From: Myxococcota bacterium
GTDB taxonomy: Bacteria; Myxococcota_A; UBA9160; UBA4427
Direction of reading: 5' to 3'
NCBI GenBank assembly: GCA_028278345.1
Contig: JANQEL010000107.1
Span: 1 to 41,507, forward strand
Length of the DNA stretch: 41,507 bases
Part shown: piece after piece, positions 30,527-39,322 of the stretch
Position numbering within the stretch: position 1 is the stretch's first letter
Layout of the letters: the number at the start of each line of letters is the position of its first letter
Translations under genes and position numbers: made by a program
The notes under the pieces: generated by a model
Told to the model about the DNA's origin: nothing
The model's input: the letters and a program-made list of their open reading frames with translations, nothing else
Databases searched by the model: none

Positions 30527-30622
30527 ATGTCGAACCCTGCGCGAAACGAACTCCTTCTAGGTCTCCTAGAACTCGCCTTAATCCTTCGATTAAGCCAGCG
30601 GGAGGAGGTTTCGTTCGCCTGA
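30527..30622 (+). CDS. leuL: Leucine attenuator leader peptide (LeuL-type)
   Basis: A 31-residue peptide whose middle is packed with leucines: Leu at residues 9, 10, 11, 13, 14, 16, 18, 20 and 22. The codons include two TTA, two CTA and two CTT, which look rare in this GC-rich genome. Ribosomes starved of charged tRNA-Leu should stall within 30551-30592. The 3' part of the reading frame (GGAGGAGGTTTCG, 30601-30613) can pair with the left arm of the downstream hairpin (30742-30754) at 12 of 13 positions, one as G-U, which gives an antiterminator. No ribosome binding site precedes the ATG; the inferred promoter would make a leaderless message. Together with the leuA gene downstream this is a classical ribosome-mediated attenuator. 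The symbol is by analogy with enterobacterial leuL. Confidence 0.75.
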   Translation: MSNPARNELLLGLLELALILRLSQREEVSFA

Positions 30623-30741
30623 TTCAAGGCCCTCGCTGATGTTCGAAGCGCGACACGAGTAGACGCACTCGCAGACCGCTCCACCGAAACATCGCGAAAC
30701 CCAGAACGACAGAACGACCGAACCACGAGAAGGTTCGACCC

Positions 30742-30781
30742 CGAAACCCCTTCCCGCCGAATCCGGCCGGAAGGGGTTTCG
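30742..30781 (+). terminator. Attenuator hairpin before leuA
   Basis: CGAAACCCCTTCC (30742-30754) and GGAAGGGGTTTCG (30769-30781) form a perfect 13-bp stem; after one mismatch the inner arms GCCG/CGGC add four pairs around an AATC loop. CGTTTCC follows, a short T-run only. Its left arm is the competing partner of the leader-peptide strand at 30601-30613. A smaller hairpin, CGAACC/GGTTCG (30719-30737), precedes it. Confidence 0.65.
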
Positions 30782-30885
30782 CGTTTCCGAGAACGCAGAT
30801 CCCTTCTGGCACCCCGTACCTGATCCACGAGCTGCAACGTAGAACCCCATCCGGACACACCGGAACCGAAAGCCAGGAGCCAACC

Positions 30886-32631
30886 ATGCAAGCCAACCCG
30901 AACACGACCAGGCCGAACGCCCGCGGACCCCATCACCACTACCGACCCTTCGCGCGGCTCGCGCTGCAGGATCGCCAGTGGCCCGATCGCGCGATCGAAC
31001 ACGCGCCGCGCTGGTGCAGTGTCGACCTGCGCGACGGCAACCAGGCCCTCGTCGAGCCGATGGGGCGCGTGCGCAAGCTCCGGCTGTACGAAGGGCTCTT
31101 GCAGGTGGGCTTCAAGGAGATCGAGGTCGGCTTTCCCGCCGCGAGCGATACCGAGTACGACTTCATCCGGGAAATCATCGAACAGGATCGCATCCCCGAG
31201 GACGTCACGATCCAGGTTCTCACACAGGCGCGTCAGGACCTGATCGACAAGACCATGGAGGCGATCCAGGGTGCTCGCCGGGCCATCGTTCACGTCTACA
31301 ACTCGACCTCGACCCTGCAGCGCCAGGTCGTCTTCCGCCTCGACGAAGACGCGATCATCGACATCGCGGTTCGCGGTGTGCGGCGGGTGAAGGAGTTGGC
31401 CCAGGCGATGCCGGAGACCGAGATCACCCTCGAGTACTCGCCCGAGAGCTTCACCGGCACCGAGCCCGAGTTCGCGGTGGCGATTTGCGAAGCCGTGCTC
31501 GACGAGTGGGGAGCCAGCGCCGACAACCCGGTGATCGTGAATCTGCCTTCGACGGTCGAGATGTCGACGCCCAACGTCTACGCGGATCAGATCGAGTTCT
31601 TCTGCCGGGCGATGCGCGAACGCGAGCGGGTGATCGTGAGCGTCCACCCCCACAACGATCGCGGTTGCGGGGTGGCGGCGGCGGAGTTGGCCTTGATGGC
31701 CGGCGCCGAACGCATCGAGGGGACGCTCTTTGGCAATGGCGAGCGCACCGGCAACGTCTGTGTGGTCACCCTGGCGTTGAACATGCTGACCCAGGGCGTC
31801 GATCCCGGCCTCGATTTTCGCGACATCACGCGCGTCAAGGAACTGGCCGAGGAGTGCACGCGCCTGCCCGTGCATGCGCGCCATCCCTATGCGGGGGAGT
31901 TGGTCTTCACGGCCTTCTCAGGCTCGCACCAGGACGCCATCAACAAGGGCCTCGCCGCCCAGCGCGCGAAGGAATCGGATGTCTGGGAAGTGCCCTACCT
32001 GCCGATCGATCCGAACGACGTCGGACGCGACTACGAAGCGGTGATCCGCATCAACAGTCAGTCGGGCAAGGGCGGCGTGGCCTACGTGATGGAGAACGAT
32101 CACGGCTTCAGCCTGCCTCGCTACTTCCAGATCGAACTGAGTCGTCACGTCCAGGCGGTGGCGAACGAGACGGGCGAGGAGATCAGCTCCAGGAAGATCC
32201 GCGAGATCTTCGACCGCGAGTTCCTCGAATTCGACGGATCGTTCGAGCTCACGGACTTCTCGTGGTGGCGATCGGCCGCCGACAAGGACGGTTGTCACGT
32301 CGATGCCGACCTCGAACGCGACGGCGTGCGCTTCTCGGTTTCCGGTGCCGGCGGTGGGCCGGTGCACGCGTTCGTGGAAGGTCTCTCACACGCCTTCGGC
32401 ATCGCGCTCGAGGTGCGCGACTACAACGAGCACGCGCTGGGAGGCGGAGCAGATGCCATGGCCGTGGCCTATGTCGAACTCGCCCCGGTCGGAAGCACGA
32501 TGGCGGATTCGCGCTGCGGCGTCGCGGTCGACGAGAGCATCGTCGCCGCGCCCGTGCGGGCGATCGTGGTGGCGTTCAACCGTCTGCTCGCGAGTGGGGT
32601 GGTTCAGTTCCCGGCGGCGAGTTCGCGGTAA
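30886..32631 (+). CDS. leuA: 2-isopropylmalate synthase
   Basis: The first committed leucine-biosynthesis enzyme, condensing acetyl-CoA with 2-ketoisovalerate. The 581-residue product is the longer LeuA type with the catalytic barrel start WCSVDLRDGNQALVEPM, the metal-binding HPHNDRGCG and the GERTGNVCVVTLALNML motif, and a C-terminal leucine-feedback (LeuA dimer) domain from about residue 440, visible as SGAGGGPVHAFVEGL and ALGGGADAMAVAYVEL. The ATG at 30886 is preceded by CCAGGAGCC. Expression is probably set by the upstream attenuator. Its last 28 bases overlap the 3' end of the convergent GH2 gene. Confidence 0.96.
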   Translation: MQANPNTTRPNARGPHHHYRPFARLALQDRQWPDRAIEHAPRWCSVDLRDGNQALVEPMGRVRKLRLYEGLLQVGFKEIEVGFPAASDTEYDFIREIIEQDRIPEDVTIQVLTQARQDLIDKTMEAIQGARRAIVHVYNSTSTLQRQVVFRLDEDAIIDIAVRGVRRVKELAQAMPETEITLEYSPESFTGTEPEFAVAICEAVLDEWGASADNPVIVNLPSTVEMSTPNVYADQIEFFCRAMRERERVIVSVHPHNDRGCGVAAAELALMAGAERIEGTLFGNGERTGNVCVVTLALNMLTQGVDPGLDFRDITRVKELAEECTRLPVHARHPYAGELVFTAFSGSHQDAINKGLAAQRAKESDVWEVPYLPIDPNDVGRDYEAVIRINSQSGKGGVAYVMENDHGFSLPRYFQIELSRHVQAVANETGEEISSRKIREIFDREFLEFDGSFELTDFSWWRSAADKDGCHVDADLERDGVRFSVSGAGGGPVHAFVEGLSHAFGIALEVRDYNEHALGGGADAMAVAYVELAPVGSTMADSRCGVAVDESIVAAPVRAIVVAFNRLLASGVVQFPAASSR

Positions 32632-34583
32632 TGGTCGCGCAACACGTTGAAGGCCAGCTTGCGCTCGCCGGTCTCGGAGACGAGTCCCTTGCGGTTCCAG
32701 AAGTCCTGCACGCCCTGGTACATGCGAAGGGGTGCGCGGAAATCCTTCAGGAGCCACGGGCTGAGGCCCCGGACCGTCTCCTGATCGGCGAGCATCGAGA
32801 GCTGACGTTCGTAGACCGTGACCTGATAGTCCTCGCTGAAGGCTCGCATCTCGCCTTCACGGGCGCGTAGGCCCAGCTTCGCGCCTGCGCCGAGTTCGGA
32901 TATCACGAGCGGCTTGCCGAGCCGGGTCTCGATGCGAATGCGATCCATGTTGTCGAGGATGATCCGTCGCGCGTACTCGCTCGACATCGGAGTCAGCAGC
33001 GCGAGTGCGCCGCTGTAGTACCAGCCGAAGTACTCGTTCACGGCGGGCACGTCGACGATGTTCTCGAGGCCATCGTCGATGTGGAAGACCCATTCGTCGC
33101 GAACGAAGCCGAGGGTGGCGGGGAGGTAGTACTCGAGCAGGAAGGGTTGCAGGACTTCGGCGCCGGTCAGCAACGCCGCCGTGAGTAGACGGCTGGAATC
33201 GAGTTCGCGGATGTGGTCCGCCACCGCGGCGAAGAATCGGTCGCGGGCCTCGGTCGCCGGCGTCTCGTTCCCGAGGCTCCACAGGATGATCGAAGCGCGG
33301 TTGCGATCGCGTTCGATCAGCTCGCTGAACATGTTCTTCGCAAGCTGCAGGGTGTCCTCGCGTTCGAAGGTGACGGCCCAGTAGACGGGAAGCTCGGCCC
33401 ACACCAGAAGGCCCAGGCGATCCGCCAGCCGCGCCATGTGGTCGGGGTGCGGATAGTGGGCGAGGCGCACGAAGTTGCAGCCGAGTTCCTTCGCGAGGGT
33501 GAGGGTCTGCTCGGCGTGTTCGAGGGAATGGGCGCGGCCGCCGCCGTCGAGGGTTTCGTCGTGGATCGAAATGCCGCGCAGATAGATCGGTTCGCCGTTC
33601 AAGAGGATGTCGCTACCTCGGGTGGCCACGGTGCGAAAACCGATCGCGTCCTCGATGCGGTGGGCCCCGGTCGAAACCGCCACGCGATACAGGTGCGGAT
33701 CGTCGGGGGACCAACGCCTGGGCGTGGCTTCGAAGCGAAACTCCGCGCGCCCGGACGCGTCGGTGTCGCGTTCCGCCTCGATGCCCAGTTCGGGGATGTG
33801 CACCGCCACCCGGGCGGGTGCCGTGGTTTCGACGAAGCCCAAGATCGCTTCGCCGGGTTCGCCCTCGAGGCGCAACTCCCAACGACTCACGTGGGTCTCG
33901 GGCACGCGCACGAGCAGCACCTCGCGTGTGAGTCCTCCGTAGTTGTGCCAGTCGGTGAAGGGGGTGGGGATGTCGTCTTCCTTGCGGCGATTGTCGACCT
34001 TCACCACGAGCAGGTTCTCACCGGCCACGAGCCCATCGGTGACATCGAAATTGAACGGCGTGAAGCCGCCTTCGTGCACGCCGACGAGCTTGCCGTTCAC
34101 GAAGACCGAAGCGAGATAGTTGGCCGCGCCGAAGTAGAGGTAGGCACGCTCTCCCTCCGCAGGCTCATGCTCGAAGGTGCGCTTGTACCAGACCGCGCCC
34201 TGATAGAAGTGGAGGCGCGGGTCCTGGGTATTCCAATCGCCCGGCACTTCGAGGGTCATGCCGTTTTCGAAGGAGAACTCGCCGAGATCGGCGGGGGCTT
34301 CGGGCTTCGTGGCCATCGGGGCCATGCCGCCGAGTTCGCCGCGATCGAGGACGTCGATCACGGCCTGCCAGGTTCCCGAGAGATCGACGTGGGGCGCGCT
34401 CTTCGGGTCGGGCAGGAGGGGGTCGGGGCCGCGCTCGCGGTTTTCGGCGGCCGAGCGCTGGTAGTCGACCAACTCCTTCGCCTGCGCGGGCCAGTCGCCA
34501 AACCACAGGTAGAGGGTGAGGGCGAGGCTTGCGCCGCCCACCACGAACAACACCACACACAAAGCTGCGAAGACGCGAAACAT
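32604..34583 (-). CDS. Membrane-anchored glycoside hydrolase family 2 enzyme
   Basis: A GH2-type glycosidase (beta-glucuronidase/beta-galactosidase/mannosidase clan). The ATG at 34583 follows GGAGGAGCGC and opens a 659-residue protein. A single N-terminal hydrophobic segment (residues about 3-28) looks like an uncleaved anchor or signal. The sugar-binding jelly-roll domain (about 65-225) is visible with GDWNTQDPRLHFYQGAVWYKRTF and the Ig-like domain follows. The TIM barrel starts near 325. The acid/base glutamate is E440 in WSLGNE and the nucleophile E563 in VISELGAG. The substrate is unknown and no polysaccharide genes are adjacent. It converges on leuA with a 28-base 3' overlap. Confidence 0.88.
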   Translation of the reverse strand: MFRVFAALCVVLFVVGGASLALTLYLWFGDWPAQAKELVDYQRSAAENRERGPDPLLPDPKSAPHVDLSGTWQAVIDVLDRGELGGMAPMATKPEAPADLGEFSFENGMTLEVPGDWNTQDPRLHFYQGAVWYKRTFEHEPAEGERAYLYFGAANYLASVFVNGKLVGVHEGGFTPFNFDVTDGLVAGENLLVVKVDNRRKEDDIPTPFTDWHNYGGLTREVLLVRVPETHVSRWELRLEGEPGEAILGFVETTAPARVAVHIPELGIEAERDTDASGRAEFRFEATPRRWSPDDPHLYRVAVSTGAHRIEDAIGFRTVATRGSDILLNGEPIYLRGISIHDETLDGGGRAHSLEHAEQTLTLAKELGCNFVRLAHYPHPDHMARLADRLGLLVWAELPVYWAVTFEREDTLQLAKNMFSELIERDRNRASIILWSLGNETPATEARDRFFAAVADHIRELDSSRLLTAALLTGAEVLQPFLLEYYLPATLGFVRDEWVFHIDDGLENIVDVPAVNEYFGWYYSGALALLTPMSSEYARRIILDNMDRIRIETRLGKPLVISELGAGAKLGLRAREGEMRAFSEDYQVTVYERQLSMLADQETVRGLSPWLLKDFRAPLRMYQGVQDFWNRKGLVSETGERKLAFNVLRDHYRELAAGN

Positions 34584-34679
34584 GCGCTCCTCCAAGCCGT
34601 ATCGGTTTGAGGCGAAGCGAGCAGTGTAGGACCGCCAGTGACCCCGAACACCCGGCATCGAGGCGATAGACTCTGCCCG

Positions 34680-35054
34680 ATGGCGGATGCGCGAGCAACG
34701 CAGCCGAGTGAAGGCGAACGCGAAGATCTGCGGCGCGATCTCGAAGCGCTGAAGCGCGAACTGCACGCTGCGATCGATGGAAGCGCCCAGGACGCACAAC
34801 CCGTAGAACTCGACCAACCCGCGGTCGGTCGCGTATCGCGCATCGACGCGATCCAACAGCAGAAGATGTTGGAGGCGAACCGCGGCGCCCAGCGCGCGCG
34901 TCTCGCCCAGGTGAACGCCGCGATCGATCGCTTCGAAGAGGACGAGTACGGCGACTGTCTCGATTGTGGCGAACCGATCGGCTTCGCGCGGCTCAAGGCG
35001 CGTCCCGAGAGCCTCTACTGCATCGCATGTCAGAGTGCACGCGAGCGGCGCTGA
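34680..35054 (+). CDS. TraR/DksA-type zinc-finger protein
   Basis: Members of this family bind RNA polymerase in its secondary channel and alter transcription, in DksA together with ppGpp. The 124-residue protein (ATG at 34680) has a two-helix coiled coil, the conserved VELDQPAVGRVSRIDAIQQQKMLEA segment, and a C4 zinc finger with CLDCGEPI and LYCIACQ (four cysteines). At this length it is nearer to short DksA-like proteins than to full 151-residue DksA. It diverges from the GH2 gene and ends one base from the stop of the NrfD-like gene. Confidence 0.88.
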   Translation: MADARATQPSEGEREDLRRDLEALKRELHAAIDGSAQDAQPVELDQPAVGRVSRIDAIQQQKMLEANRGAQRARLAQVNAAIDRFEEDEYGDCLDCGEPIGFARLKARPESLYCIACQSARERR

Positions 35055-35055
35055 G

Positions 35056-36000
35056 TCATCCGGGCATCGGGTCGCGGTTCCCGACGCCGCGTGCACCCAC
35101 GAGCGGCGTGTAGACGCCTGCCTTGACGATGCAGTACTTGACGTAGAAGTCGCCGATCAACGAACTCACTCCGATCGCGGCCAGCAGCCACGGGCCCAGG
35201 CTGCCCGATGTTTCTCGCATCCAGGCCAGGGCGATCGGGATCGCGATGCCCACCACGAGCGTTCCGCCGTAGAAAGCGCGCGAGATGCGTCCGGCCACCA
35301 ACTCGCCGACCGACTTCCTGGCTGCGCCGCCGGCGCGATTGCCCGCGACGAGATAGAGCAGGATCAATACCGCCGTCGAGAGGATGACCCAGAGCTTGAT
35401 TGCCTCGAGGGTCGCAACGTCGAATCCATGTACGCCAAGCGCCGCGGCGATCAGGAGCAGCGCCGCGCCACCACGCAGCCCATACGCGATGTAGAGGACG
35501 GGTAGCAGGCGCGTGCGCCAGAACGGGATCGCGCGCGAGGCCGTGTACACGAAGCCCTCGTAGGCGAGGATCGCGCAGGCCGCGACGAGCGACACCAGCG
35601 CCAATGCCGGGCCGGCCGCGCTCGCAGCGATCGCGGGCACGGCCCCCATCATCGCCGCGAGCGCGAACACGCCAATCGACCAGAAACCGCGGCTGATCCA
35701 GGACTGGTGGGGCCGTCGCATCATTCGCCAGAAGCGATCCCAGCGCCCGAGAAACGCCAGATGGGCGATTCCCGAAAGCCCGACCACGCACGCGAAGGCG
35801 AGCCATCGCCCGGGATCGAAGTCGTAGAGCGTCGACCAGAGCCAGGCGCCCGCACCGATGCCCGAGAAGAAGTGGGCGACGACGATCAGCATTCCCCGCC
35901 CCTCGATCCATTCGCGCTGGGGCCGATACACGGAGGCCAGGTCCTCGCGCCCGAGGTCCAACGAGTCGTTGCGAAGATCGATTCCTTTCGTGAGTTCCAT
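35056..36000 (-). CDS. NrfD/PsrC-type membrane subunit
   Basis: The quinone-interacting membrane subunit of an iron-sulfur molybdoenzyme complex. The 314-residue protein has about eight membrane helices, beginning after an N-terminal YRPQREWIEGRGMLIVVAHFF segment typical of NrfD/PsrC-like proteins. The ATG at 36000 is preceded by AGGTGA at good spacing; a GTG at 36009 overlapping the previous stop (GTGA) is possible. It follows the ferredoxin subunit in an operon with the molybdoenzyme, so the complex probably exchanges electrons with the quinone pool. Confidence 0.88.
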   Translation of the reverse strand: MELTKGIDLRNDSLDLGREDLASVYRPQREWIEGRGMLIVVAHFFSGIGAGAWLWSTLYDFDPGRWLAFACVVGLSGIAHLAFLGRWDRFWRMMRRPHQSWISRGFWSIGVFALAAMMGAVPAIAASAAGPALALVSLVAACAILAYEGFVYTASRAIPFWRTRLLPVLYIAYGLRGGAALLLIAAALGVHGFDVATLEAIKLWVILSTAVLILLYLVAGNRAGGAARKSVGELVAGRISRAFYGGTLVVGIAIPIALAWMRETSGSLGPWLLAAIGVSSLIGDFYVKYCIVKAGVYTPLVGARGVGNRDPMPG

Positions 36001-36005
36001 GCTGT

Positions 36006-36617
36006 TCACCTATCGGGCGGCAGGTAATAGACGGATGGATCGGTGCCGAGTTCGGGGTTGAGCTGGAAACCCTGTTCCTCGGCGATCAGGCGCGAAACCT
36101 CGCTGTTCGGATCGTCGAGATCCCCGAAGATGCGCGCCTTGCACATGCAGTTCGCCGAGCAGGCGGGTTCCTCGCCGCGTTCGAGCCGGCTGCGGCACAG
36201 ATCGCACTTCTCGACCACGCCGCGTTCGTGGCCCGCATAGAGCTGTTGCTCGTATGCATTCGGGCCGACCTCGAAGTAGTCGCGATCCTGGTCCTGGAAG
36301 TACCGGGCACCGTACGGGCATCCCATGACGCAGGCCCGACAGCCGACGCACATCCCGCCATCGACGAAGACGATGCCGTCCTGATCGCGCTTCTGGCTCG
36401 CGCCGGTCGGGCAGACCTCGACGCAGGGCGGCTCCTTACAGTGCATGCACAACACCGGGATCGAGAGTTTCTTCACGTTGGGAAACGTTCCCCACTCACG
36501 CTTGATGACGCGCGCATACGTGGTGCCGGGCCGCGTGCCGTGCTCGGCTTTGCACGCGATCTGGCAGCCATAGCATCCGATGCAGCGCTTGAGGTCGATG
36601 ACCATTCCGAGTCGCAT
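36006..36617 (-). CDS. Four-cluster ferredoxin subunit (DmsB/PsrB/NrfC type)
   Basis: The electron-transfer subunit that links the molybdoenzyme and the NrfD-type protein. The 203-residue product (ATG at 36617, AGGAGG upstream) has four Cys groups for four [4Fe-4S] clusters: CIGCYGCQIAC, CMHCKEPPCVEVC, CVGCRACVMGC and CDLC with ACSANC. No export signal is seen at the N-terminus (MRLGMVIDLKRC). A frame from further upstream runs into the molybdoenzyme gene and is not used. Its start is one base from the upstream stop, so the two are coupled. Confidence 0.93.
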   Translation of the reverse strand: MRLGMVIDLKRCIGCYGCQIACKAEHGTRPGTTYARVIKREWGTFPNVKKLSIPVLCMHCKEPPCVEVCPTGASQKRDQDGIVFVDGGMCVGCRACVMGCPYGARYFQDQDRDYFEVGPNAYEQQLYAGHERGVVEKCDLCRSRLERGEEPACSANCMCKARIFGDLDDPNSEVSRLIAEEQGFQLNPELGTDPSVYYLPPDR

Positions 36618-36618
36618 G

Positions 36619-39255
36619 TCACACCTCCTGGGCCACGGGTTGGACGCGAACGCGCGCATCGCAATCCATCGAGAGGGAAACGAGATCGGTGTGCTCGAGA
36701 TCCATCGGCAGGAGTTGGTTGAAGAAGACGCCCTTGCCGCGCGCGAAGGGCATGCCCTTCGCCCAGTGACCACCGTTGTTGGCCACGGCCACGACTTCCG
36801 GGTGGACCCCCTCGGTGAGTCGGGCGCGGCCGCGCACGGTTCCGCCGTCGGCGCCCTCCAGCTCGATCGGATCTCCGTCAGCGATTCCCTTCTTTCGGGC
36901 GGTCTCTGCATGCATGCAGATGAAGTAGCTGTACGGTTCGCCGCGAGACACTTCGTCGAGCCACGGGTTTTCGTAGGTCATCGAAAAGGTATGCCACGGA
37001 ACGCGGTAGTAGATCGCCTGGAGGTCGTAGCCTTCGCGCGGCTTGTGGGCGCGACAGGGCCTCCAGTCGGGAAGCGGGAAGAAACCGGAGGTGTCGATCC
37101 CATCCATGTGCTTCTCACGCGCGATCCGCTTCACCTGTTCGCCGGCGCGCTTCAGCCATTCGTTGTAGATGGGGGCGCGGGCGTGGACGAAGGGCTTCCA
37201 GAAGACTTCCTCGACCTTCTTCGGCCAACGCATCACTCCATGGGCTTCGAACCACTCGAGGCCGTACTCGTCGCCGAACCAGGCCTTGTAGGCGTGGTCG
37301 GCGATCTCGCGCCAGCTGTAGCGGCGCTCGGGATCGAGGGCGTGCGGTGCCACGAGCCCGTAGAGGTTGTTCGTCAGCAGGTTCATGGTTTCGAGCAGGT
37401 CGAGACGATCCGCCAGTTCGAGCAGTACTTCGCTGAAGTGGCGGCGCTCGTGCAACGGTTCGACCAGGGGCTGGCGAATCGTGTGGCCCCAATCGCCCAG
37501 ACCCACCGGGTGATGGTGACGCGTGAAATTGGGGAGGGGGTCGAGCCGCTCCATGTAGCTCGTATCCGGCAGCACGATGTCGGCCAGCGCCTCCGCCGTC
37601 TCGTCGCTGAACAGATTGAACGAAACGACGAAGCTGTCGGCGAAGGCTTCGGCACAGACTTCCGGCCGGGCGACACTCATCAACAAATTCGACCCGTAGT
37701 TGATCAGGACCCGTGGTTCGTGGTCGAAGCGGAAGTTCTGATCGTCGTTGAGCGCGGCCGGAGTGAAGCAGGTCGTGATCGGCCAGCCGATCAGATCGCG
37801 CAGGTTGGGGAGCGCGGTGTCGGTCGGCGGCGGTGGCCAACCGGGCGACGGGCCGTACGGGTCGCTGTACAGCAGGGCCCCCGCTTCCAGCAGTCCGTCT
37901 CCGTCGGCGACCGGTTTCCAACGGGGAAATCCGGTGTCGGGGTGCCCGTCGCAGACGGGTGCCGTTCCGAGCAAACCTCCCGGAACGTTGCTCGCACCCA
38001 CGACCTCGTTCAGCAACTCGATCGCCATCGAAGTGGGCCAGGCGTTGTCGTGCCCGTGTGCCCCCTTGAAGTACAGCGCCGCAGCAGGTCGGTGGGGCAG
38101 CTCTCGGCCGTCGATTTCGATGGTGCTCCCGATGGATGCGGCTTCGCCGAACTCACGCGCCATCCTGAGAATCGTGGAAACCGGAATCGTCGTGACTTCG
38201 GAGGCCGCCTCGGGAGTCCACTTCGCCACCTGCTCGCGCAGGGTCTGAAAGACCGTGCGACAGGTCTTTCCCTCCACCAGATAGCTGCCTTCGAGGGCGA
38301 CGGTTCCCAGATCCGGCACGTCGAAGGGCCGCGGCTTTCCGGCGTCGATGTCGAAGACCAGAGGGCTCTGGGTCTCGGTGTCGCGGGCGTACCAGCCTTC
38401 TTCGGTGAGGAGGTAGGGGGCGTCGGCGTGCTCGCGAAGGTAATCGGCGTCGAAGATGCGGTACTCGTTGATGAGCAGGTTCAACATTGCGCAGGCGAGG
38501 GCGCCGTCGCTACCGGGTTTGATGGGAACCCATTCGTCCGCCTTCTCGGCCGCCGACGAGAGGTAGGGGTCGACGACGACCAGCTTCATGCCGCGGACGC
38601 GCGCGTCGGCGACGTCCTGCGCCATGGTGGTGAGGGCGTAGTAAGTGCCGAGTCCTGCCTGGCAGCCGAAGAGAAGCAGGTGATCGCAGTGCTCGACGTC
38701 GGGGTTGGTGGTCACCGAACCGTGCAGGGTGCGAGCGAGAATGTGCTCCGCATTGCCGCAGTGGTGCCCATCGGACACGAAGGCGTTGGGCGTTCCGAAT
38801 GCGGGCAGGAAGGTGGCCAGCGCATTCATCAGGGGCGCCAGGCAGATCACGGTGCCGCTGAAATAGAGACCGCGCGGGTCGTCTTCGCGTACTTCGCGCA
38901 GGCGATCGGTGATCTCGCCGAGGGCCTCGTCCCAGCTGATTCGCTCCCACTTCGGGTCGACGCCAATGCCCTTTTCGGGATTGGTTCGTCGCAGCGGGTA
39001 ATCGACGCGATGGGGATCGTAGAGAAGCTGAATCCCCGCGAGCCCTCGCGCGCAGAGTCTCCCTCGACCGATCGGGTTCTCCGGGTTGCCCTCGATCTTG
39101 ACGAGGGTGCCGTCGACGCGATGTCCGCGAATGCCGCATTGGTTGTAACACATGCCGCAAGCGCTCGGGATCCAGGTGTCCTCTCCATCCGCAGCGGTTG
39201 CGGTGAGCGCAGCATCTGCGGTGCGCGGGTTGGAGTGCGAATCGTTCGCCAACAT
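36619..39255 (-). CDS. Molybdopterin oxidoreductase catalytic subunit without Tat signal
   Basis: A complex-iron-sulfur molybdoenzyme (DMSO reductase superfamily) catalytic subunit of 878 residues. AAGGAGG precedes the ATG. The N-terminal [4Fe-4S] site is C33, C36, C40 and C68 (CGMCYNQCG and GRLCARG). A probable molybdenum or tungsten ligand is C166 in DGHHCGNAEH. Domain III/IV text is visible (VLINYGSNLLMS, ADIVLPDTSYMERLD), and the C-terminal aspartate-decarboxylase-like barrel carries GDPIELEGADGGTVRGRARL. There is no twin-arginine or hydrophobic signal, so the active site is probably cytoplasmic, unlike PsrA or PhsA. Substrate (thiosulfate, polysulfide, an alkyne or other) cannot be decided. 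Confidence 0.92.
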   Translation of the reverse strand: MLANDSHSNPRTADAALTATAADGEDTWIPSACGMCYNQCGIRGHRVDGTLVKIEGNPENPIGRGRLCARGLAGIQLLYDPHRVDYPLRRTNPEKGIGVDPKWERISWDEALGEITDRLREVREDDPRGLYFSGTVICLAPLMNALATFLPAFGTPNAFVSDGHHCGNAEHILARTLHGSVTTNPDVEHCDHLLLFGCQAGLGTYYALTTMAQDVADARVRGMKLVVVDPYLSSAAEKADEWVPIKPGSDGALACAMLNLLINEYRIFDADYLREHADAPYLLTEEGWYARDTETQSPLVFDIDAGKPRPFDVPDLGTVALEGSYLVEGKTCRTVFQTLREQVAKWTPEAASEVTTIPVSTILRMAREFGEAASIGSTIEIDGRELPHRPAAALYFKGAHGHDNAWPTSMAIELLNEVVGASNVPGGLLGTAPVCDGHPDTGFPRWKPVADGDGLLEAGALLYSDPYGPSPGWPPPPTDTALPNLRDLIGWPITTCFTPAALNDDQNFRFDHEPRVLINYGSNLLMSVARPEVCAEAFADSFVVSFNLFSDETAEALADIVLPDTSYMERLDPLPNFTRHHHPVGLGDWGHTIRQPLVEPLHERRHFSEVLLELADRLDLLETMNLLTNNLYGLVAPHALDPERRYSWREIADHAYKAWFGDEYGLEWFEAHGVMRWPKKVEEVFWKPFVHARAPIYNEWLKRAGEQVKRIAREKHMDGIDTSGFFPLPDWRPCRAHKPREGYDLQAIYYRVPWHTFSMTYENPWLDEVSRGEPYSYFICMHAETARKKGIADGDPIELEGADGGTVRGRARLTEGVHPEVVAVANNGGHWAKGMPFARGKGVFFNQLLPMDLEHTDLVSLSMDCDARVRVQPVAQEV

Positions 39256-39322
39256 GCTGACCTCCTTGGCGCGGGCGCGGTCCGGGTCGCTTTCTTCGAT
39301 CGATTGGTCGACTTCGGGGTGA

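Noticed and set aside
30392..30622. A 76-residue version of the leu leader peptide starting upstream
   Set aside because: It would start before the inferred promoter (30489-30517), and its first 45 residues are Arg/Pro-rich filler. The ATG at 30527 gives the recognisable Leu-rich peptide.
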